Positions 46,662 to 57,787 of a DNA stretch of 64,000 nt are shown here, piece after piece. Within the stretch, counting starts at the first letter, position 1, and each line of letters begins with the position of its first letter. The position numbers were made by a program, and so were the translations under genes. Under the pieces are notes generated by a model that was not told the origin of the DNA, made no database searches, and saw only the letters and a list, made by a program, of their open reading frames with translations. Source of the DNA: Paramacrobiotus metropolitanus (taxonomy: Eukaryota; Tardigrada; Eutardigrada; Parachela; Macrobiotidae); the NCBI RefSeq assembly GCF_019649055.1, contig NW_026570331.1:124001-188000 (forward strand), read 5' to 3'.

Positions 46662-49600
46662 ATGGATTTCTCACGGCTTTCCCAGACGGTGGGCTCCAAC
46701 ATCCAGAAGATGTCGTCGCAAGGTCAGCGGAAGAGCCTTCAAAAAGTCACACATATGGAGCATTTTAATTCTGCCATTGACGCACGGATTTTCATCTGTT
46801 GGGTGTCTTGTTACAGTGAGCGACGTGGAGCGGATGGTGCGCCAGATTGGCACCGCCAGCGACTCCACCGATATGCGCGAACGACTGTAAGCCAGCATTT
46901 ATTTTTTCGATAATTTAATTTTAAAAAAAAACGTTAAGAAAATTCGTAATTTTCCATTTGCACTAATATCGGTGGAGACCATAATGGTTTTTCATTTTTA
47001 GAAACGTGTTAACCAAGTGTTTTACCATTTTTCGCATTTTGTGTTTATTTTATCATGATTTGGTTGTCTGTTTCTACAAAAATTACTGGACGGTTCTCTT
47101 TTCTTTATTTTTATGGAATTTCTGTCTTTCTATTTGTTGCATTTTATCGCCGCTGAACTTTAGGAACAGTGATTGCCGTCGTTCTGCCATTTTTCTCTGC
47201 AGTTTCAGTTTGTTGAATAATGATTTGTTGATTTTTCTAATTTCTGTTAATGTTCTTGTTGAATATTCCGTATACGAAATTTCGTAATTCTTCAATGACA
47301 GAAAATTATTGTTTTTGTGACTAAATTTGGTCATTATTTTTCCTGAATTGTATAACTGTAATAATAATAAGTGGACTTGTTTGTGTGATCAATAAATGTC
47401 TGAGTATCGTCCACCGCTTGCTGTATTGATTGCTGTCTGACGATTAATTTCCGATTTATTACGGATATTAAAGAGGAATTAGGTTATTAAATTGTATCGA
47501 TTTTATTATGTCATATTTAATGTGGGATTTTATATCCGCTGATTGGCATTAATGGATGCGCTGTTACACAGGCACAACCAGACCCACCTGATCCACAATA
47601 TCGCCCAGGACACCGGGGATAAACTGAAGGAGATGAGTAATCTGCCGCCGGCCATGGGGCAGAGTGAGCAGCGCCAGCAGAAGCTGATCAAGGAGAAGCT
47701 CGTGCAGCAGTTCACCGACGCCCTCAACCGCTTCCAGACCGCCCAGCGGCAGGCCGCCGAGAAGGAGCGCCAGAGCTTCGTGCGTGCCCGCGCCCACTCC
47801 AACAACGCCGCATCACAATGGGTATGAATTATGAAATATAACAGTTATGTAATAAAATATATATTTTTAATTTATATTTAAAAAGTATGAAGTATACCTG
47901 ATTTTTAACTATTTAATGTGTTAGTTAAAAGTTAACTATTTAATGTTTAATGTGTGCTAAAGTGTTAATTATATTTAATAAATAGGTAGGCGTTAGGATG
48001 CGGAAAGGGATAGTACACTAAGCGTAGTGCAGTGGCTTTCTAGGACAGTCATGTCTTCCCGTGATGAAAAGTACACCAGTTTATTACAATTTCAATCTGA
48101 AATAATCCTCGCATTTGACCGAATTGGTTTGAATTTTTCATTTATAGTTATATTTATTTAATATTCAATAAAATAGTGACAAAACCGTTTGTGCGGCGGT
48201 TGCGGAGGATATTTTTATTTGGATGCGGTAATTTATTATGTTTCTGTTTCGTTGTAGCATCCGTTTGAAGATGACTCGCAGCGTGGATACGGCCAGCAGT
48301 CGGCAGTGTAAGTTGGCTGAAATGTGTGGCAGTTTGGTAGGTTTTCTTAATATCATTTCAATTTTTCAGACTTTTCAAGAGTTTTAGTTTTTTTGAAATT
48401 TATTGATGAACTGTTGCTTTCACCAGGGATTAATGGACTGTTATTCAGTTTAGAATTTGCATTTTTCTGACAAATTTTATGGTACAATTGTGCTAAATGT
48501 TGGTAAAATTGGTTTTCGCCGTATTTTTCGTGATTGTCCATGTGTTTATGGGATAGGCCGCAGTCGCAGACGACGGTGCAGGTGGAGCAGGAAGTGGATC
48601 TGCAGGGACTGCGGGAGCGCGAGGATGCCATTCGGAAACTGGAGGCAAGTCGGCACTATTCTGGCTTCGCGTCTTCGTGTGGAATTATCCGTGTTATGTG
48701 AAATTAGTGGGCGCTGCAATTGAATGCTGAATGAGGCTGTCGATGCCGGTACTCACACGATTCTGTGTTTTCCTTTACAGGCCGATATTTCCGATGTCAA
48801 TCAGATTTTCAAGGATTTGGCCATCATGGTGCATGAGCAGGGAGAAATTATCGGTAAGGGGACAATTAATTTCCTGCTTTTTATGGATGCTCTGTGTTGA
48901 TGTGAATGGGATGTGTGTTCGTGCAGATAATATTGAAGCCCATGTGGACAGCGCCACCGTCAATGTGCAGCATGCCACGCAGGAGCTCAATACGGCCCGC
49001 AAATATCAGGTACATCTATTGCAATTCCATGCAGTTAGAAAATGAACGAAAATCAGTAGCGCGAAAATGCGTGAATAAATCAGTAGTTTTCGTTGTGTGT
49101 GTGGATACTAGTGCAGAGATAACAGTGTGGACTAGATGTAGATGTAGTGTGATGGCTTAAAAAGTGGTCTTTTCTTTCCGGATAGTGAAGTGTAAATCAG
49201 CAAGCGTCTAATTCAGGGATTATGGGGCATCATTGTCCGCACAATTAATTAATTTGATCTGAAATTTTTTTTTAGTGTTGAACTTAATAATTAAAAAACA
49301 TTTTGTATTTGATCCGTATATAATGTAATTAAATGTATTATTGGATATTTTAAGTGTATTGCATACACGTGCTTTTAACAGACGTGTAATTAAAATTAAA
49401 ACAAAAAATTAGAAATTTAAAAATACAAATTTTGAAAGTGAGCCTGCATTATGTTTTCAATGGGTAAATGTTTTAAAGATAAGAATTTTTTAAGGATAAT
49501 AATTTTCTTGCATATTATGGCCGATTTGCTGTATGTGCTTTCGCGATTTCGATGCTGTTATGTTTCGCGATGCCGTTAGACGTTTGTGCGTTTTTTTTCT

Positions 49601-49881
49601 TATGAGACGCACACAGGAATATTCGCATTCTGGCAGGGTTTTCCGTTTTCCTTACTAAATTTTTCTGTTTATTTTGTTCTTTTATTTTTCTGTGTATTTT
49701 GTTCTTTTATTTTTCTGTTTATATTGTATTCAGTTTGCCAGTTATTACTGCATGCATTCTGTTATTTTCTTTATTTTTCTAGAGCAAAGCACGCAAAAAG
49801 ATGATCTGCATTATCGGCCTCGGCGTCGTCGTGGCTGTTATTATCGCTCTGATTATCTACTTTTCCATACCTAAGAAATGA
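46662..49881 (+). CDS. STX7: Endosomal Qa-SNARE syntaxin, STX7/STX12 type
   Basis: Eight coding exons: 46662-46722, 46817-46886, 47572-47821, 48258-48307, 48557-48644, 48781-48853, 48927-49009 and 49783-49881. All are in phase and give 257 residues (human STX7 is 261). Such syntaxins drive fusion of endosomes and lysosomes. Residues 1-130 form the Habc helices (MDFSRLSQTVGSNIQKM, HNQTHLIHNIAQDTGDKLKE). The SNARE motif runs over exons 5-7 with the zero-layer Gln in ADISDVNQIFKDLAIMV. The last exon gives a basic SKARKK and one C-terminal membrane segment (MICIIGLGVVVAVIIALIIY). The intron after exon 5 uses a GC donor (GAG|GCAAGT). Whether STX7 or STX12 is the true orthologue is not decided. Confidence 0.92.
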
Positions 49882-50656
49882 TGGCCAGATTTTCAGTGCG
49901 GTTGTGACCAATGTTGCTGATTTTTGTCGGTTTATTTTCTTCCCTTTTTGCACCCTTTCCCGTTGGCTGGTCCGTTTTGATGATGCACAGGATAAAGTTC
50001 TGGCGATTCCCTCTTTTTATCATGGTTTATTTATTTGTTCTCTTTTTATTCGTCTGGATGAAAGCATGACGAGCCAGATTTCTCCCGTATTGCGCGATGC
50101 ATTCTGATTTTTTTAATGAGAATTATTTTCGTCTTTGTTTTAATCGTACGTTTTTCCGGTCGGATTTTGTGATCTTTCTTGATATGACAGTTTGAACGCG
50201 AATAAATTCTCTAGAATACCGGTAATTCTTTTCTAATAAATGCTTGGTTTATTGCACAATCCGCGCTTTTTCATCGTAGTATATTATTACGGTTACTATG
50301 CATTTCTATGATAAATATTTATTTTAATCATTTCAGTGTTTGAGTAGGAAGTTTTTGTAATTTGAGCAAGGTGAATGAAATATTTAAAATTTGTTATTTT
50401 TTTATAGAAATATGTGCAGAAAAAGAGTGCGTCCACTAAATACAATTTTTACCAAAATAAAAAGTTTCTTTTTGCCAAGAGCCTTATTTTTTGTATGATC
50501 GGTAGCAAAAAGACGGTTTACTCGTACATCAAAAATCTATTTCGGAAATTTATTTTAGTAGCCTTAGATGGAGCTGAATGCAGAAATATCTCTGAGATAC
50601 CGAGCCGAGAAAACCCATTGACTACGAACTATTATTTCTCGTTAATATTTTCACAG

Positions 50657-50746
50657 AGCAAATCCCGGCGAAAAACGGCTATCCTGGTAATCATCCTCAT
50701 CGTGATCGTCCTGATCATTATTCTCAGTGTATCGCTTTCGAGATGA
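50657..50746 (+). CDS. STX7: Alternative terminal exon of the syntaxin (second membrane anchor)
   Basis: After TTTTCACAG a 30-codon exon reads SKSRRKTAILVIILIVIVL and IIILSVSLSR-stop. It starts in the same phase, with the same SK-S/A-R basic lead, as the exon at 49783. Spliced to exon 7 it gives a 254-residue syntaxin with a different transmembrane segment. It lies 775 bases downstream of the first terminal exon. Mutually exclusive 3' exons are the simplest reading; a decaying duplicate exon is the alternative, but no defect is visible. Confidence 0.75.
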   Translation, partial: SKSRRKTAILVIILIVIVLIIILSVSLSR

Positions 50747-51647
50747 AAAGACCTTCCCCAACACGTAGGCGCTTTCACCGACCAGCGAATTCAAAGATAA
50801 ATCGCCATAACTCCATTTATTTATTGCCTACGATGCTGTGTTGTGCGTGCTTTTATTCTCTTTACATTCTTTTTTCACTGCATATTGCCGATACTTGCAT
50901 GGATATCATGTAGATTAATTTCTGGCATTGCCATTCCATCTTTGTATCGTCAGTGATTTTATGTACCGGTCAATTCGCAAAAATATACATTCATGTAAGT
51001 TTTCGGTGAAATTCGAGTATTTTCGCTGTTGTGCAGGGAAACTTGTACCACAACAACAACAAAATAATGATGTCAGATTTTACACTTTAATGGCAAGAAC
51101 TTGAGAGAAATACAACGAATCAGAACCGTATCGCGCGCATGCAAATATTTTAGATAAGGACTATTATCCACCAACCAGTATTACTTAACGAAATTCGTCA
51201 AGGATTTAAGCAAACAATTAAATGAGCACACATTTGTCAATACCGAGAAGAAAGAAACTGTACAGCAACTCCATCGTGGCATCGGATTTGAAAAAATTCT
51301 CTACAATAAACTTTTTTTTAAATTAAAATAAATTAACATCAACTTCTTGACGGAATTTCTAGCAGGCAGGAATATCGAAGCGAACATAAGCATAAACTTC
51401 CAATAAAACTGTTAAAGGCGCAGCGATGCAACAAATTACTTTCCTGAGTCCCGCGTAACCAGCCAAGCGTGACCTTTACGTCATTATAACGCAAAAACCG
51501 GCCACCGTTTTGTATCAGAATAATGCATGACCTTTTGGTGGCCTTTTCATCAGGATATATACGAAAATCTTTTGGTGACCTTTTCGTCAGAATATATATG
51601 CATATATATATATATATATATATGCATACCTTTTGGTGACCCCTGCG
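50747..51647. other. Convergent intergenic region with repeats
   Basis: This holds the 3' flank of the syntaxin gene and of the leftward gene. TTTTGGTGACCTTTTCGTCA with GATATATA occurs two to three times between 51529 and 51640, flanking a (TA)n microsatellite at 51592-51627. No gene is visible. Confidence 0.6.
51592..51627. repeat. (TA)n microsatellite
   Basis: An alternating TA tract interrupted by GC near both ends (TATATGCATATATATA), immediately downstream of the stop codon of the leftward gene. Confidence 0.95.
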
Positions 51648-54600
51648 TTAATTGACATCATGCAGGCTCTTGATCTCGTCTTCGTTGATCTCGTGATATC
51701 CCGCGCTGTACACCGGCGTCTTTTTCTTGACCGTTGTCTCGGTGGGTGGCGCGACGGTGGCGCCGCCCCGGCGTCCGCTGTCGGGGATGTTGAGTCCGGC
51801 GTACAGGCTGTAGATCCCGGCGGCCGTCGTTCCGGTGCCCGTCCCGGTGGTGGTGCGCGGGTGGTTCATATAGGGGACGGTGTTGGTGTAGGGGTAGATC
51901 GGGGCGGCGCCACAGGGCGTGCCGGCGCTGCCGTTGCTGCTGGTGCTGTGCAGATATCGCCGGGTTCGTCCGCCGCTGGTGTGCCCGTGACTGTGTCCTC
52001 CGGAGGCGGTGTGGTTGCTGATGCCGCCGGTGAGAGCGGCCATATTGTGGGAGATTGAGCTGGAGCGCTGGAATAGATGGTAGGTGTCGTGGTGAGCGGT
52101 TTGCGACTGCAGTTATACAAGAAACGAGAGAAGTTAGTAAGGATAACGCAAAGCGGGTTGTAGCAAAATGTAGTGCAGTGGCAACAGATATCGCGCGACG
52201 AATCGCTTATATGCGGTGGCGCCCATTCTGCTGACAGTTAGTTTTAACGGTACCCGATTGATTTAACGGTACCTTCGAATCTTTGTTCGCAAACTATTTT
52301 TTACCGTTTATTTTTTAGCGGTCTAGATACGTAGATAATGCTCTTTCGTAAAACAGTAAAAGAATATAACAATATTAGTTTTCGAAACGTAATTGAGAAG
52401 TTAACTAAGGCCTTGGCTCAAATTCGAACCGTATCTCGCTACGGTACGGTGGCTCCACTGCAAACAGCTACCTCGTGCGGTGGAGCTACCGTACCGTAGC
52501 GAGATACGGTTTGAATTTGAGCCAAGGCCTAACCTAATTATTAACTTAAACAGTGACTTTGGTTGTTTTGTTCAAATTTTAGCTATCTGCAATCTTAGTT
52601 AATTAAAAACTATAATAAAAAAATCATTATAATCTTTTGTTTGGTTAGTAATTGTAGCACAATTGACCTACGTTGAAATGAAGACAGCTAGGAGCCTATT
52701 TTCTTTGGCATCAATGAATTGATAACAAATAACTGCAGTAAACTTATAATGGCTTCTACTGCATCATGAATGCAATACTATTTCTGTATTCATATTGAAG
52801 TATACTGCAGTATGTATATGAGGAATCGGTAGCATGGGTTTCATCGCACTTGCATCGATCACCAGTCGTGCCCGCTAACAACGAATTTGTGACCTTTCTA
52901 CACGCATATACCGGCACGGAGTCACGGTCGGCCCGTCCCTCTAGGCGTTTTAGCTACACCGGCACGTACACCCACTTACGCTGTGATGATGAGCATGCTT
53001 CCCGGCCTTCTCCTCGGCATACTCCCGCTGCCGGAACTCCGGGGCGGGCGCCACCGGCCGGTGGACGAACAGCGGGATCTTCTGCGGCCGATGCGCCCCG
53101 TCCATGGTGTTATGGCACAAAATGTCCAGACTGAACACCGAGCCCTCGTGGGCGGTCAGACTGCGCAGTTCCTCGTAGGAGGAGTCGACGAAACCGTCGT
53201 CGTACGTCTCCACGTAGCCGTCCTGTTTGGCGTGCGAGTAGCCGCAACTCTGGCAGAGGACCGGCGCGGTCAGTTCGCTGTCGTCGAACACGTTTTCGTC
53301 GTCCTCTTCTCCTTCCCCGAGGTCACCGGAAAGGTCATCGTTTTGCGGTTTGACGATGATGTCCGGCGGCAGACGCGGGCGGCTGCGGTGCCGGCTGGCC
53401 GCCTCCATATCGCTGTCACCTGGTAAACAAGCGGTTTAACATTTATACCAGTACAATTACAATTTAAGCGGATTGGCGTGGTTTATTTAATAATTACGAA
53501 GATTAAACTAATAATTTTTCAGTTTTTCAAGGAATTTCTTTTTATTAGTGGATCAGGGCGGTTTATTTTTCCGCTCTTGTGAAAGGAATTAAGGGAAGTG
53601 ATCACGTGGGATTTAGCATACTGTATATATAGCATTAATACGACGAGTACTATTAAAATTTAATCGGTTTATTTAATGGCGGATTTATTTCCTTAATATA
53701 AAGATTATACTATCAATTTTTTCAAGTTTTCGAGGAAATTTATTTTATTAGTGGATTAGGGTGGTTTATTTTTCCGCGCTGGTGAATGGGAATTAAGGAA
53801 AGTGATCACGTGGATTTAGCATATTTTTTCTTTTAATGATCGCCTTGACCCAATTCAGTGGGGAGGGCGCCGCTTTCACTGTCATGTGCGACATGACAGG
53901 AGCATGAAAAGACAGGTGACGCGCATTTCCGAGATGCATTTATCTTCTTATTTGGATAACGTGACCACGTTGACCTTTTTCCGCTTAGTGTTATTCTTGT
54001 AGAATAATCTGGTTGTTTGCCACACATTTCGGGAAATTCACCAAAACGCCGTAAGATACAGCGGACCTGCTAATTTTACTCAAATTCTACTCAACAATGC
54101 AAAATATAAATTCCGTAACGATTGACGGTTTACCAAATTTCAACCACAAACTGTGCCAGCCATTTTTATTTATAATACGGATATATTTGGAAATAAAACG
54201 TCGATAAAGCTATTATGTCGTAATTATTAAGAAGTCGGACAAATATAAGAAAAATGAAATAAAATAAGACAATTGGAATACCACAATTTTATATGTACAT
54301 GTTGTAACTTACTAGTATATTCGGGTGCGGAGCTCTCAGCATCATCCTTATACCCGGAATCCTGATCACTGAAGCTCTTGACCGACACCCGCGACACGTA
54401 AACGTCTTTTCCGGCGCCCGGCTTTCCAACCACCACCGGCACGATTACCGTCGTCTCCAGGCTGCTTCGACGCGCTACTGTCTCGCCGGCGTCCAGTGCG
54501 CCCAACGGGGCGGTCAGTGCCGGATCCGGTGGGGTACTGGATGTCGCGGTCAGCCCCGGGAAGAGGGCGGCCGCGGCAGACGGTGTGGCGGAGGGGGGCG

Positions 54601-54701
54601 GGGCTTTGTGCGCTGCGTTGTGCTGGGAATGAAGGGCCGCACGGATGCGCGGGATACGAGGACGGACGAGGGGCGCCGGTGGGGCAGCGGCGGTAGTTGG
54701 A
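51648..54701 (-). CDS. Unknown protein, C-terminal part, disordered and acidic (multi-exon)
   Basis: Three exons read leftward join in frame: 54313-54701, 52980-53419 and 51648-52106, ending DVN-TAA. The first needs two bases from an exon further right, so the 5' part is missing. I do not recognise the family. Exon 1 is Pro/Ala-rich, then has VIVPVVVGKPGAGKDVYVSR and SDQDSGYKDD. The middle exon has a basic patch (ASRHRSRPRLPPD), a strongly acidic run (DLGEGEEDDENVFDDSE), a CQSC pair and several Tyr-acidic motifs (YVETYDDGF, SSYEEL). The last exon is rich in Gly, Thr, Ser and His (GGHSHGHTSGG) and ends YHEINEDEIKSL. The composition suggests a cytoplasmic signalling tail or scaffold. There is no membrane segment in the visible part. 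Confidence 0.7.
52401..52537. repeat. Large near-perfect hairpin with about 55-bp arms
   Basis: The left arm (AAGGCCTTGGCTCAAATTCG, then AACCGTATCTCGCTACGG and TACGGTGGCTCCAC) is repeated inverted at 52480-52537 with few differences, around a loop of about 20 bases. It lies in the intron of the unknown leftward gene and is non-coding. Confidence 0.9.
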
Positions 54702-55315
54702 CTGTATAAGAAACTTATGAAGATAGTCTTGCATACATAAATTACATATCCAGATTAATTAACATTTTAAACATAGTATTATAAATGCATTTAATGCAGT
54801 TTATCGCGTATTATTGTGCCGGTTAACTTAATTAAAGCGTTCCAGGTGACTACATTAATTTGTAATTTAATTAAAAATTTACATACATCGATTACATAAC
54901 TGAGTCATAACATACACAGACCTGTACATGTAAAATAAAAATGCAATTAATTTTAAAAGGTACGTTAATAATTTAATTACAAAAACTACTAATTAGTTAA
55001 ACTGACAGTTTGATTTGGCAAAACTGCCGGTAAGGTTTCTCTTTGCTGCTAAAATGTTTCAACACGAAATCGTTTTGATTTACAATTGAATTCATTAGTG
55101 TTATGTTGACGAATCCCGTCCGGCATTGTCAAGTACGCTGAGTACACGTTGAAGTGCATTAGCAGAAAGAATTCAATGGAAATGCCGAGCGATGTAAACA
55201 TTTCGCAACAGCCTTTGCGCTGCCGCACACCGGCTTATGGCTTGATAATCGCGTTTGCAAGCCGAAAATGCGCATGTTTATGTGTACAGTACTTCTATAT
55301 TAGGTAACGTGAAAT

Positions 55316-55586
55316 TTGACGTTTTTCGCTTTCCGGACATTTTTACAATACGAATTCGCGTGCTGGACACCAAAGACAGAGTATTTTCTGCGTTGTTCCA
55401 CATCAGGAAACTAGATCTTTTGTACGTTAAGCTTGTAAAAAAACTCTAATAATCACGTAATCAATTTTTTTAAAGTTTTTGTCATGTGGAAGTGGAAGTT
55501 GGAACAACGTGGAGAATACCTCGTCTCTGGCGTCCGGTACGCGAATTCGCACTGTGGAAATGTCCGGAAAGAGAAAAACATCAAAG
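55316..55586. mobile_element. Foldback (MITE-like) element, copy C
   Basis: The left end is TTTGACGTTTTTCGCTTTCC with TTCCGGACATTTTTACA and TTCGCGTGCTGGACACC. The right half holds GGCGTCCGGTACGCGAATTC, GGAAATGTCCGGAAAGAG and AAAAACATCAAA, its reverse complement. GTTGTTCCACAT and ACGTAATCAATTT blocks are also mirrored. The arms are about 130 bases each, nearly meeting in the middle. Confidence 0.8.
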
Positions 55587-56496
55587 TACCTATCTGTAAA
55601 TACCAACGGCCATCCCTACCGGCGCGAATTTAGCTTTAGTTAATTTATTCTAAATTTTTTATTCTATAAATTCATTATGTAGTATTCATATATTCGTGAT
55701 ACTGATCATATTCATTAAATAAATTTTAAATTCAAGATGTTTATATATGTTATAAATTCATTATACTATCAAAAATCTTATACAGCTAGGCTATATGGCT
55801 ATTGGCTCTTAACAAGCGGAGCGACTCATACACACCGGCAAAGATGTATTTCTTAACCATTACTGGTTGATTCTTTTTTTAACCTGCATCACGCGATCAG
55901 CGGCCGCCCTTTCCCTGGCCGATATTACAGCCATTAACCGGCGGGTAATCACAATTTACTTTTGTTCCAGCCACACGGCGCCGTACCGGGTACATGCTCC
56001 GACACAATGCCCAAACTGTAATTACTGTCATCGGCAACACCGTGTGCGGGCGCAACACGCCGGAATGATGGAACACCAAGGTTGGTGCGTGACCTTATCA
56101 GCACCGGTAATGAAGGTATATTACGCCGGCCGGAGCACGCACGAGCGCCGCGCTCCTCGCAACAACATGCCTGGTTAAGAAAATCATTAGCGTTGATGGG
56201 GGAATTTGCGCCGTAGCTGAGTTTTATATTAGTATACACTGTATGTCGCCGGTAACGCGAGTTTGCGTGTAATTTGTACAAAATCCCTGTTGACAAAATA
56301 GTCGTCTAGGTGCGCGCGCTCGCCGGTGTCCGATTACCGGTGTAGTATATGCGGGACAATATTATTGGGAAAGGCGGTGAAATGCCGGTGTGTTGAGGAA
56401 ATTGTACCGCGGCAGCGGATGGACAACACGTTGAAATAATAACTGTTTTCCAATGGAATGTTGCGCTTACACTTTCTTCGATAGGTTATGTCACAT

Positions 56497-56730
56497 CTCG
56501 TCAATAAGCGTTATGCAATTTTTAACCAAGCAATTTCGGTCCTTTCGTGCTTCATTAAAAATTGACTTCCTTCTAGTTCGTTTAATCGGAAAATTGCGCA
56601 TAAACCTCGTCAATAAGCGTTATACAGTTTTTACCATATTTAGAACAATTTCTGCTATTTTTTAAATTTAGACCGGCTCGTTTAATTGGAAAATTGCGCA
56701 TAAATCTTTCCAATAAGCGTTATGTAATTT
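56497..56730. repeat. Tandem repeat of about 100 bp, three degenerate units
   Basis: CAATAAGCGTTATGCAATTT-like blocks recur at about 56498, 56609 and 56709. GTTTAATYGGAAAATTGCGC with ATAAA precedes the second and third. No coding sense. Confidence 0.75.
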
Positions 56731-57581
56731 TAAAAGCAAAAACAGCTGCAGCTAACCTTTACTCGGCTCCTTATAATTATTTATAAATTTTTAATTTATA
56801 AATAAATAAAATGAATATGTTCATAAAACCGCGCCACGATTTTATAGCAAACTTATGCAGTCTTTTCTGGCGATTGTTTATAAAGAGAAACCACGGAAAT
56901 GAAACGCACGCCGTATATTCTTTCCTCTCGGTTCTCTCTCAACATCCCGACCGGGATTATAAATTAATCGTAAGCCCGTTAAGTGCACCGGTAAACAGAC
57001 GGAGCGGCGTCCACGGATCGATATGACGCTACTTGTAACAGCGCGGCGCGCTGCACCTGCATATGCCGCTTACGCATATACGCAGACTGCGGTAGCACAT
57101 CAAGAGTCCGCTGGTTTCCGCGCTGATCTAGATAGTTCAAGGTTGATCTACATAATTAACGCAAGGTTTCCGTGTTAAGAATTTTATGTACTGTAGAAAA
57201 ACACGACAGCGTGGCGAAATCATATATCAGAAATCAGCCAATCAGAAAGTGTCAACTAATACAGGTGAACGATGACAAATTACGCCTATTTACAGTGTTA
57301 AAAATGCAGCGAATGAGCTGGTTAAGAAAATCGTAAAACAGATTTAACTGAGTTATAGTTAGTTCTGCAGTTAATAAGACAGGATCGGTTACTAAGATTA
57401 TGTAACAGTATCGTAAAATAACACGTAGTAAAGTCGCTGGTGTCATTGTCAAATATGTGTATAACACTCTTGTCGAGTGGGAAAGAGGAAAAAGTAAGTG
57501 AAGTGATGCAAGAACCATGGGAAACAGGCCAGGATTATGTGATATCCATGGCTCGATACGTCCTCGACGTAACACGCTTAC

Positions 57582-57787
57582 CTAACAATTTTCCGCCGAC
57601 CATTGACCGGCATACTGGCGGCCTCCGTTGAGCCAGCCACCGGGGCCGTCGTTTCCCCGTTGACCCGGCTGGCTGTATCCAGAACCTTAATCCGGTGGAC
57701 GCGATTCAGTTGGCTCAGACCGCAGCCCATGACGCCAGTGTCCACGTCGACCAATCCGATACTGGCATTTCCCTCCCAAACGGAAAA
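57582..57787 (-). CDS. Possible exon, unknown product
   Basis: On the minus strand an open frame reads SVWEGNASIGLVDVDTGVMG, then GLSQLNRVHRIKVLDTASRV, and ends at a good donor (GTTAG|GTAAGC) in phase 2. That phase fits the acceptor at 54701, so it could be an upstream exon of the unknown leftward gene. The acceptor is weak. The plus strand is also open across the same stretch (57603-57815), so the call is tentative. Confidence 0.35.

Noticed and set aside
55867..56178. GC-richer stretch near 55900-56170 with open frames on both strands
   Set aside because: Three overlapping frames are equally plausible and none joins a neighbouring exon in phase; not enough to call an exon.
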